Source: Chrysemys picta bellii (lineage: Eukaryota; Chordata; Testudines; Emydidae). Taken from it: DNA of 64,000 nucleotides. Below, piece after piece: positions 56,439-64,000 of the stretch. Numbering within the stretch: the stretch's first letter is position 1; every line of letters begins with the position of its first letter. The stretch lies in the NCBI RefSeq assembly GCF_011386835.1, contig NC_088800.1, positions 58,123,439-58,187,438 on the forward strand, in the 5' to 3' direction. Below the pieces are notes generated by a model. It made no database searches, was not told the DNA's origin, and saw only the letters and a list, made by a program, of their open reading frames with translations. The position numbers were made by a program, and so were the translations under genes.

Positions 56439-59102
56439 CTACTTCTTTCCAGACACCAGTACCGCCAGCTCCTGAATGGACATCTCCTTGTTCAGGTAAC
56501 GATCGTACTGAGCCATGGTTAACTTTCCGCTCTTTAAGGCATCCTCAATGGAGAATTCTTGGCCAGACTTCCTGTCGAGGATCACAGAGGACTCCCCAGT
56601 AGGCCCCTTTATTGAGATCTCTTCCCAGTCGCATTCCTGGCTCTTCAGCTTGACAAACAAGCTCCATTCGATGAGGCCAAGTTTGTGAGCTTCCTCTGGC
56701 GACATCTCCTTGCCGGTGTCGGGGTCTATGACCACAATGGAGCGCCGCAAGTGGTTCTCTCTCTGTTCTCTCTTGATGGCCACTGTCTTGAGGCGGTTCT
56801 GAAGTTGCTCAATCTCTGCATCTTTTTCTCTGGATAACTTCTTGAGATCTTCCAGCTCTCTCTCCAAGGCCTGGAATCTGGCGTCCAGATTCACCCCGCT
56901 GTCAATCTGGGTAATGTTCCGTAAATCCCGAGCTTCAGTTGCTGTGAGCTCAATCTCAGACTGTAGCCTCCTTGTTTCCAGTAGAAGATTCTGCTTTTCT
57001 AGGTGGAGCTTGTGGTTTTCCTCCCTCAAGAAATCTAGCTCCTTGGAGGATTTGGAATTGTTGAACTCCACCTCAGATAGTTTGGCCTCGAGGCGGTTGA
57101 CATCTGCATCCAGCTCCCTCTTACGCCGACTCTCCTCCTCCAGGTTGCTCTTCAGTTTTTGAATCTCATATTCGGTGTCCCCTTTATCCACTTGGATTCT
57201 CTCTGAAAAGACTACTTTCTCCTTGACCTCCATCTTCTCCAACGTGAGGAGCTTCTTCCTCAGGGCTTCCAGCTCAGCCTGCAGGACTTGCCTTCGGTGC
57301 TTCTCTTCCTCCAGCTCCAGCTTGAGGAGAGAGTGTTCTTTCTCTTGCTGCGGGTCTTGCTGGAGGATCACCTTCTGTTTCACGGTTACTCTCTCCGTTG
57401 TCTCCCGCTCCTGCTGTTCCAGCTCATTCAGCCTGACCTTCAGCCTCTGCACCTCAAGTTCGGCCTCTCTGCGGGCATGCCTCTCTTTCTCGAGCTCCTC
57501 CAGCTGGCGCTCCAACTCAGATCTCCTCCGTTGCAGCTTGCGCAGCTCTTCCCGCAGGGAGTCTATCTGCTTCAGCTCACTCTCAATGCTCTGAGAGAAG
57601 GAGTTGATCTCTGCTTTCAAGGCAGGATCTTGCTCAAACTTCACCACTTCCTGCTGGACCACTTTCTCTTTCACTTGTGAGAGTTCCTCCTCTTTCTGTC
57701 TGATCTTCTCCTCCTGGAGCAGCCTCTCCCTCTCCAAGTCAATGTGCTTCTTTTGTTCCTCTGCTAGCTGAGCTCTCAGGGACTCCACTTCCTTCCTGGT
57801 CTTGGGGTCTTCCCGGTACTGTAGTATCTCTTGGACGACTTCCTTCATCTGCACTTGAGGTTTGGTGTCTTTCAAGGTCTTAATTTCTTGCTTCAGCTGG
57901 TAGATCTCCAGATCAGCTCTCTCAATCGCTCGGGTCCTGTCTACAATTTCTTCCCGGAGTCTCTGCAATTCCTTCTCGGTCTCGGGATCAGTCTTGTACT
58001 TAATGACCTCCTTGATAATTTCTTTCACCTCCACCTGGCCGCTTCTGTTCCTCAGGTAAGCCAGCTCATTCTGGCAGCTCTTCAGCTGCTCTTCCCCACC
58101 TCGGTATCTCCTCTCCTGCTCCACCAGCTCCAGACGAAGGTTGGCTACTTCATTTTCAGCCTTGGGATCTGGGCGCACTATCTCACGTACTTTTTCTTGG
58201 ACAACCACCTTAGCGTTCTCCTCCTCCAGGACCTGGATCTTTCTGAGCAGCTCAGCCTTCTCCCTCTCGTTAGAACGGCCCTTGGACTTCTCGTCTTCAT
58301 ACTGGCGTCGGAGCTCGTTTACTTCCCTCTCTGTTGCCAGGTCTTTCTCCACCTTCAGCACCTCCTTGACTGTGATCTTGCCCTCTGCAATGGCCCGCTC
58401 CTTCTCTAGCCGTTTCATCTTGTCCTGCAGGTAGCTGAGCTCCTCCTCTTGCTTCTGCCTCAGGGTGCTCTCCCTTTCCTTGTTCTCCTGCACCATCCGG
58501 AATTCCGCCTCCAGCTGAGGGTCATTCTGCAGTTTCACCACCTCCTTCTCAGTAACCTTCTCCTGCTCTTTGTTCTTCTCATCAGACAGCACGGTGATTT
58601 GGTGGCGCAGGAGGGTGACCTCATTTTCTCTTGCTCCTTCCTGCCTCTTGAGGTCCTCCAGCTCTTCTTTCAATTTCAGGATTTCATCCGCTTGTGCCTT
58701 GTCCTGCTCAATACGCAGGACCTCCTTAACGATATACTCCTGGCCCCCTTCCCTCCTCTCATGCTCTAGGGCTCGCAGTTTCAGATTTAGGGCCTCCAGC
58801 TCATCCTGTAGCACCTGGTTCTTGCGTTGCTCTTCTGCCAGGCTCTCCTGCATTTTGTGGCAGCTCTCATCCAGCTGAGGGTCAGGCACTTTCTTCAGCA
58901 GTTCCTTCTTCAGCACAGTTTCCTGGGGCTTCTGTTTCTGTAGATGGAGGATGTCATTCTGGATGGTTTTGATCTCCCCCTCTAGCTGCTGTCGACGTTG
59001 ACTCTCGTCATCCAGTTCTTTCATTATTTTCCAGACTTCCTCCTGCGGCCTCTCGGACTTGCTAGTCTGGACAGACTCCTGCATCACTTGTACCTCTGGC
59101 TG
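56439..59102 (-). CDS. PPL: PPL terminal coding exon (rod and C-terminal linker)
   Basis: Acceptor ctgacag, then QPEVQVMQESVQTSKSERP. Uninterrupted frame to TAG at 56441-56439. The coiled-coil rod covers about the first 770 residues and the plakin linker the last 110. One large exon for the rod is the usual PPL structure. Confidence 0.97.
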   Translation of the reverse strand, partial: QPEVQVMQESVQTSKSERPQEEVWKIMKELDDESQRRQQLEGEIKTIQNDILHLQKQKPQETVLKKELLKKVPDPQLDESCHKMQESLAEEQRKNQVLQDELEALNLKLRALEHERREGGQEYIVKEVLRIEQDKAQADEILKLKEELEDLKRQEGARENEVTLLRHQITVLSDEKNKEQEKVTEKEVVKLQNDPQLEAEFRMVQENKERESTLRQKQEEELSYLQDKMKRLEKERAIAEGKITVKEVLKVEKDLATEREVNELRRQYEDEKSKGRSNEREKAELLRKIQVLEEENAKVVVQEKVREIVRPDPKAENEVANLRLELVEQERRYRGGEEQLKSCQNELAYLRNRSGQVEVKEIIKEVIKYKTDPETEKELQRLREEIVDRTRAIERADLEIYQLKQEIKTLKDTKPQVQMKEVVQEILQYREDPKTRKEVESLRAQLAEEQKKHIDLERERLLQEEKIRQKEEELSQVKEKVVQQEVVKFEQDPALKAEINSFSQSIESELKQIDSLREELRKLQRRRSELERQLEELEKERHARREAELEVQRLKVRLNELEQQERETTERVTVKQKVILQQDPQQEKEHSLLKLELEEEKHRRQVLQAELEALRKKLLTLEKMEVKEKVVFSERIQVDKGDTEYEIQKLKSNLEEESRRKRELDADVNRLEAKLSEVEFNNSKSSKELDFLREENHKLHLEKQNLLLETRRLQSEIELTATEARDLRNITQIDSGVNLDARFQALERELEDLKKLSREKDAEIEQLQNRLKTVAIKREQRENHLRRSIVVIDPDTGKEMSPEEAHKLGLIEWSLFVKLKSQECDWEEISIKGPTGESSVILDRKSGQEFSIEDALKSGKLTMAQYDRYLNKEMSIQELAVLVSGKK

Positions 59103-59918
59103 CTGTCAGTGGAATAAAGAGTGCATGGTAAGGACAACCTTTCTCATTAGCAATTACTATTTGGTGTACCTATCTTCAGTATCTATAATGGTAAAACTAC
59201 TGTGGGATAACGTCAAACTAATGGAGAGGTCCATTGGAAATGATTGAATATTGCATATTAGCAAGTACATAGCCCTCCGTCGAACTAGTGCATGGGTTCT
59301 TAACCACGGGGTCATGACCACCCCTTCCTTCTCAGCCAGACATATCTTCCATGGAGTAGTATATGTGGGAAGGGGATCTGTAGGTGGCGCTCATATGAAA
59401 AAAGTTGAAAACCATTCAACTAGTGCATCTTAAGACTTAAATAACACTCCCTCACGCTAAATCGGGAGTATGATGAAGTCATTGGGTGGGCTAGATTGTT
59501 CTTGATGGGTGGGCTTAAATTAGGTTCCTTCTGGGTGATGATTTCCAGGATGTGACACATTAGCTAGAACTATTTCTAGGTGGTGTACAACTATGTGCAA
59601 TTCTGCTTTATGAAATATTCTTGTAGAATAAAATTGCTTAGCATAAAGTTAATCTACTTTAATGTATGCATAAACCTCCAAAATCCTTCACTGTGGTGCA
59701 GAAGATGTGACCATCCTAAGTCACCCAGCAGCTGTGATTTTAAGAAGAGGCACCGTGCATATTTTGGAAGGTCAAGCTCCTAGCTTCATCTCTAGCTAAA
59801 TCAGTTCCTGCTATTTATCAGTTACCTGCCTCAGGAGATTCTGGGCAAATTCCAGGTTCTGCAGCCTCTGTTTATTGACAGCATTAACTTCAGTGAATTT
59901 AGCAGCCAGAATTGCTTC
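56439..59918 (-). CDS. PPL: PPL (periplakin), last two coding exons; upstream exons lie right of the window
   Basis: The terminal exon (56439-59102, 887 codons plus TAG) and the preceding 31-codon exon join in phase 0. The protein is a long heptad-rich coiled coil (Glu/Lys/Arg/Gln/Leu). It has recurring -KEVVK-, -EVLKVEKD- and -DPETEKELQ- periodic segments typical of the plakin rod. A C-terminal linker follows (IDPDTGKEMSPEEAHKLGL, then ISIKGPTGESSVILDRKSGQ and the end ELAVLVSGKK). Periplakin is a cytolinker of desmosomes and the cornified envelope. It dimerises through the rod and binds keratin and vimentin filaments through the linker. Unlike desmoplakin it lacks full plectin-repeat domains, and none are present here. 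The window covers about half the usual 1750-residue protein. Confidence 0.97.
59103..59825 (-). other. PPL: PPL last intron
   Basis: 723 bp. It contains a 127-bp hAT-type MITE (59291-59417) with an 8-bp target duplication; otherwise nothing recognised. Confidence 0.8.
59291..59417. mobile_element. Short hAT-type MITE with perfect 8-bp target duplication
   Basis: AACTAGTG flanks both ends (59283-59290 and 59418-59425). Ends catgggttcttaac and gttgaaaaccattc are imperfect inverted TIRs of the hAT kind. 127 bp. Confidence 0.8.
59826..59918 (-). CDS. PPL: PPL penultimate coding exon
   Basis: Acceptor tatttcacag, donor gtaact. Encodes EAILAAKFTEVNAVNKQRLQ to NLEFAQNLLRQ, helical, in phase 0 with the terminal exon. 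Confidence 0.93.
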
Positions 59919-60115
59919 CTGTGAAATAGAAAGGCATTCAGAGAAGGAAGTGGAACTAGAGCTGTTAATCAAGAATTTCTGAATAGAAACAAACAAATGA
60001 CAACATGCAGGATAGGTAGGGAAGGCATGGCAGGGCAACCGGGTATTTTCTCCAAACCTTCCCTCTACTGTGATCTTACTGTGTTGTGGGTTCTGTTCTA
60101 TAGGTTCCATGCACA
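59919..60115 (-). other. PPL: PPL intron segment before the DIRS-like element
   Basis: About 200 bp of intron between the penultimate exon's acceptor and the first repeat. Nothing recognised. Confidence 0.7.
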
Positions 60116-60117
60116 GA

Positions 60118-60424
60118 AATGGAGGTTACTTACCTGTAACTGAAAGTTCTTTGAGATGTGTATTCCATACGTGGGGTACACATGCGCACAATGGGTCTGA
60201 GTGTAGAATTTCTTGGAAGCAATGTCCGTTGGCCTGCATATGCTCCGTACCTCTCCTTGCCCTCCCAACTGAGGGCATAATGTGCAGTGTGGGCTGTCAT
60301 CTCTCCAGTTTCCTATTCTTACGACAGAGTAATGAATTCGCGGGTGGGTGGGTAGTGGAATACAGATTGGGACCACGCATCTCAAAAGAACCTCCAGTTA
60401 CAGGTAAGTAACGGCTATTTCTTC
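60118..60424 (-). repeat. Inverted-repeat terminal region of the DIRS-like element
   Basis: ggttacttacctgtaactga with agttctttgagatg (60123-60157) pairs with catctcaaaagaacct and ccagttacaggtaagtaac (60379-60413). The arms are separated by about 220 bp. Position and symmetry fit a DIRS terminal repeat. Confidence 0.65.
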
Positions 60425-60809
60425 TATGCGTGATGGTCTCTTTGTGTATTCTACACGTGGGAGATTAACTAGCAGTAGTCAAACAGGTGGTGGGTGTGAG
60501 GATGCAGAAATGATAGCTGACTGTAGTACTGCTGTCCCCATAGCCATATCTGCAGTCAAGGACTGTTCCAGGGCATAATGTCTCACAAAGGTATGCAAAG
60601 AGCTCCAAATGGCTGCCATATCTCTAGTATGAGTATGTCTCTCAGAGATGCAGCTGAAGTAACTTATCCCCTGGTGGAATGAGCCTTTACCCCTTCGGGG
60701 GAGAGGAGGGGGGAGAGGAATACCAGCCAGTTGGTAACAAAGGATAATTCAAAATAGATCTCAGGTTGTAAGTCTCTGCCCAATATAGGTTGAGTTCTTG
60801 ATCACTTTG

Positions 60810-61211
60810 CTATGGAAACAAATATAGTTTAGATATCTTTCTAACCTCCTTTGTTCTTTGCAGATAAAAGGCTAAAGCCCTCCGAAGATCCAGAGCATGC
60901 AATCTTCTCTTCAGAGGCATGTGATTTAGGAAAAAAATACAGATAAGTGGATGACCTGACTCATAAACTACCTTGGGTATGAATCTGGGGTGGGGGCATA
61001 GAGAGACCTTTCCTTTGTAGAAGGTAGTATATGGTGGGGCCACCATAAGCTCTCCCAGTTCGCAGACTCTTCTGGCTGATATTATAGCTATCAGAAATGT
61101 CACCGTCATGGACAGATGGGTCACAGAGCATGTGGACAGTGTCTCAAAGGAAGTCTCAGTGAGAGATGATAGAACAAAATTGAGGTCCCAGGGAGATGCA
61201 AACTTCACCAC
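60810..61211 (-). pseudogene. Tyrosine recombinase remnant of the DIRS-like element
   Basis: A 133-codon open frame containing VTFLIAIISARRVCELGEL, where the first catalytic Arg region of the recombinase sits, then KVSLCPHPRFIPKVV and LDLRRALAFYLQRTKEVRK. The His-x-x-Arg and Tyr motifs lie further left in other frames, so the enzyme is broken. Confidence 0.75.
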
Positions 61212-62471
61212 GGTGGAAAGGATCTGAAAATCCCCTTCAGAAATCTAGTTGTGATGTGGGTGTGAAGATTGTATTGTTATCCATTGGAGGATGGAAAGCA
61301 CTGACTGCTGCTAAATGCACCTGCAGGGACCAGATGCAGTACCTGAAGACTTAAGGGTAAGTAGATACTCTAAGATGCAGCGACTCCTGCTTTGGGTGTG
61401 CGAATTTACCCCCGTGTTGCATTAGAAGATCTGGCAACATGGGGATGTTCCTGGGAGGTCGCACTGAGAGCTTCAACAGATCCATGAACCAGAACTGTCT
61501 TAGTCAGTTGGGCGCAATCAGGATGACTCAAGCTCTGTCTCGGTAGATCTTCTGTAAAACCTATGGTATCAAAGAAATTTGAGGGAAAGCATACCCCAAG
61601 CAACCCTTCCTTGACATCAGGCGGACATCTCCCAATGGGTCTTTGCCCAGAACTGCTCTGGAGCAGTACTGAGGAAGCTTCCAAAAGGTCCTAAGCTGGC
61701 ATTCCCCATTGAGCGAAGACATCGCTGAGAACCAAATAGTGAATCTCCCATTAGTGGTTTGCAGAAAAGTGTCTTCTCAGACAGTCCGCTAGGGAATTTT
61801 GCACCCTGGGTAAGTATGATGAAGCTGCTTATAGGGTTATGTGATGTTTGATGCATTAATTCTAGAGGGTGATTGCTTCTATGCACAAAGAGAGAGATCT
61901 CGTTCCCTCTTGCTTGTTTATATAAAATACTGTTGTCCTATTGTCTGACATTTGGATTGGGTGAGTGGGAGGAAGGCATTACAGGCCTAACCAAACACTG
62001 AGAGTTCTAGTAAGTTATGTACATTCTGGACTCTCGGGGGGTCCAGATACCTTGTGCCATGGGATGGTCCATGTGCACCCCCCAACCCAAGAGGAAGGCA
62101 TTAGTAATGGTGGTTGCCTTGGATGTTTATGTGAGGAAAGGGGTACCAACCTGAACCTTTTCTGGTTTTGTCCATCAGACAAGAGAGCCCTAATTCTTGG
62201 GCAGAATTGTGACCTTGTCATTTATGATGCCGTTCTCTGGTGGGTAGACTGAGAGAAGTAAGGCCTGTAGGCATTCTAGATGTAGCTTGTTGAATGGCGT
62301 CACGTGTGCATGAAAGCCATATGGCAAATGAGGGAAAGGCAAGTTCTGAGTGACATCCTGGGTCTGAGAGCGACCTGGTTTTGAAAGTGCTCAAATCTTT
62401 TGAGAGGTAGTTACGCTCTTGCTGTAGTTTAGTCTAACGTGTTGCCCCTATGATGTCTATGCTCATGGGGG

Positions 62472-63066
62472 TCAACATAGAATTTTTTTTTTTTTTTGTG
62501 ATTGCCACAGACATCTAGGGACGATAAAAGGCTGAGCAGAACACAGGTTGCCCTGTGGACCTCCTTTAGGAGTTGCTTCTGAGAAGCCAGTCATCAAATA
62601 TGGAAAGACTATAAATCCTTCTCTTCTCATCCAAGAGAAGATGGTGGGAGGGGGGGAATAGCTCAGTGGTTTGAGCATTGGTCTGCTAAACCTAGGGTTG
62701 TGAGTTCAGTCCTTGAGGGGGCCATTTAGGGATCTGGGGCAAAAAAAATAGTTGGGGCTTGGTCCTGCTTTGAGCAGGGGGTTGAACTAGATGACCTCCT
62801 GAGGTCCCTTCCAACCCTGATATTCTATGATTCTCCAGCAGCCACAACTGGAAGAATCTTTGTAAACACGCTGAGTGTTGTGACCAGACTGAAGAGGAGG
62901 ACTCTGGATTGGTAATGGTCTTGGTTGAAGAGGAACCTGAAGAACCTCCACCTGAAGGCTGGATATCTTTATGAAAATATGCATCTTTCATGTTGAAGAC
63001 TGCAAACAATGTCCTGGAATATAGATGGGCCCAATAGGAGCAGGGAACTTGGATGGGGGAGAGCAA
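62472..63066 (-). pseudogene. Reverse transcriptase remnants of the DIRS-like element
   Basis: Two frame pieces flank a nested SINE. The right piece holds FAVFNMKDAYFH (RT motif of the DLKDAYFH type). The left piece holds MRREGFIVFPYL, where the YLDD loop should follow but is out of frame. Other domains of RT are too decayed to call. Confidence 0.7.
62651..62834 (+). mobile_element. tRNA-derived SINE with CR1-like 3' tail, nested in the DIRS-like element
   Basis: The tRNA-like head has box A TAGCTCAGTGG (62659-62669) and box B GAGTTCAGTCC (62702-62712). A body, a short A-run (62742-62749) and a CR1-type tail (gaactagatgacctcctgag / gtcccttccaaccctgatat / tctatgattct) follow. It splits the reverse transcriptase region of the host element. 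Typical of turtle and other reptile Pol III SINEs mobilised by CR1. Confidence 0.88.
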
Positions 63067-63519
63067 AGATGTACATCTCCCTGGAAGACATCTCCACCCA
63101 TCCTGGAGTATGAGGAGAGTCCATTCCTGGAGCTGATGGGGCCGGAGCCTCTCTGGTCACCCTTTGGCTCCTTTTGGGGCCAGATTGCTATCAGTACTGT
63201 CTGAGTTCCTGAAGTGGATGGAAGCACCAGGAGTTATCTATACCTCATCTTCACCACTGGAGCAAGTGCTGGAAGCATTGGATCCATAGCCTTATGTGCC
63301 GCCTCCTCCTTGTCAAGAAGATTTAGTTGGACCTAAGACGTTAGTACCTGTGCACATTGGCTCTCTTGACTCTGATGGGGTCAGGGAGGAATCCCTTCTT
63401 TTTGGGACTGGCTTATTAAGGACAAGTCTTCTATGTCTATCTATGAAAGTGCCCCTTACTTTCCTGTGAAGCCTTTTCTTTAGGCTTATCAGACTTAGCC
63501 TCTGTTCCCAAGCTTGTGC

Positions 63520-63975
63520 TCAGAGAGGCACTGCATGCTGAGGGGAGTGAGGGAGGGGAGTCTCTGGCCCACATCTGTTTGGGGCTTCATTGCCTTCTCC
63601 AGGAGGTGTTTTCTGAGTCTGCTCCCGATCCTCATGAGTTCTGGGGAGAAGAGAGAAGCAGATGCTGCACTTGTCAGAAATATGAGCCTCAGCCAGGCAG
63701 TAGAGGCAGTGTTGATGTTTGTCACTCACAGAAGAGGAATGAGGGCAGGAAACAGTTTTTGAATCCTGGGACCTGGGCATAATCAGCCCGCACCGCCCTT
63801 TGTCCTGGGTTGGGAGCATGAAGAGAGCTACAGCACCCGTGCAGGCCAGCAGACAGCCATTGCGTATCCCGCGTATGGAGTACCAAGAGGGGCCATCACT
63901 CAAAGAACAATAGTTTCCCTTCCTCCAACCTGCGCTACCAAACGTGTGTAACAGGTAGGACAACCGGGGACTCAT
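63520..63975 (-). pseudogene. Gag-like remnant of the DIRS-like element
   Basis: A 151-codon frame with a Cys/His pattern C-x12-C-x2-C-x4-H-x4-C-x2-C near residues 77-107, as in DIRS gag-like proteins. It has no upstream start within a normal gene structure. Confidence 0.6.
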
Positions 63976-64000
63976 GTGAGCAACTTCAGCTGCATGGTGC

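Larger units (their letters stand above)
60116..64000 (-). mobile_element. DIRS-like tyrosine-recombinase retrotransposon, minus strand, decayed, 5' end beyond the window
   Basis: Reading the minus strand from right to left. A gag-like Cys/His array (SCPHSSSVSDKHQHC then LYCLAEAHISDKCSIC) lies at 63655-63747. RT motif FAVFNMKDAYFH is at 62971-63006. An RT catalytic-loop remnant after VFPYL is at about 62595-62606, where a one-base deletion shifts the frame. An RNase H-like region lies near 61500-61640, and a tyrosine recombinase at 60810-61211. Recombinase residues are visible in SARRVCEL, in HSTRG (60670-60684) and in RHYA (60572-60583). This protein order, with a recombinase instead of a DDE integrase, is the DIRS layout. 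The 3' end is an inverted-repeat region (60118-60424). Many frameshifts and stops make it inactive. Confidence 0.82.

Noticed and set aside
56842..58878. Ser/Leu-rich plus-strand open frames opposite the PPL exon
   Set aside because: Antisense shadows of a Glu/Lys/Gln-rich coiled-coil coding exon; no independent motifs or splice structure.
62651..62724. tRNA gene
   Set aside because: A and B boxes are present but the sequence continues into a SINE body and CR1 tail and lacks a proper acceptor/anticodon cloverleaf; it is a SINE head.

Overview
This is a 64 kb piece of vertebrate nuclear genome. All three protein-coding genes are split by GT-AG introns, and most of the rest is interspersed repeats. 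It holds the 5' half of GLYR1 (minus strand, leftmost), all of UBN1 (plus strand) and the 3' end of PPL (minus strand). The order GLYR1-UBN1-PPL, head-to-head then tail-to-tail, is the conserved amniote arrangement (human 16p13.3). The repeats are several CR1 LINE subfamilies, a tRNA-derived SINE with a CR1-like tail, old MIR-like SINEs, hAT and TA-flanked MITEs, a DIRS-type retroelement and repeats with AAGGTGCCACA-type ends. This mix suggests a non-avian reptile, most likely a turtle; the species call is an inference.

Layout. 1-2024: the GLYR1 intron after exon 5, filled by a broken CR1 LINE. 2025-17458: five GLYR1 coding exons (PWWP domain, linker, AT-hook; 179 codons). The large intron between exons 3 and 4 holds a degenerate telomere-like minisatellite. 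17420-18100: a GC-rich bidirectional promoter between GLYR1 and UBN1. It has three CACGTG E-boxes, an inverted CCAAT box and a YY1-type element at the GLYR1 start codon. 19036-52101: UBN1 in 17 coding exons. Every junction keeps the reading frame, giving 1139 codons plus stop. Its 3'UTR runs to an AATAAA at 54402. 55481-56438: probable PPL 3'UTR. 56439-59918: the last two PPL coding exons (coiled-coil rod and C-terminal linker). 59919-64000: PPL intron, mostly a decayed minus-strand DIRS-like element with a SINE nested in it.

Function. GLYR1 (nucleosome reader, LSD2 cofactor) and UBN1 (HIRA-complex H3.3 chaperone subunit) are both chromatin proteins and share one CpG-island promoter. PPL is a cytolinker of the cornified envelope and desmosomes and is transcribed toward UBN1. 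About 1 kb lies between the two predicted poly(A) sites.

No previously undescribed gene system is clear. The most interesting non-genic signals are hammerhead-ribozyme-like cores in four copies of one repeat family, an 84-bp-arm near-perfect palindrome, the DIRS element with recognisable recombinase residues, a duplicated intronic segment with an 18-bp hairpin, and the telomere-like minisatellite.
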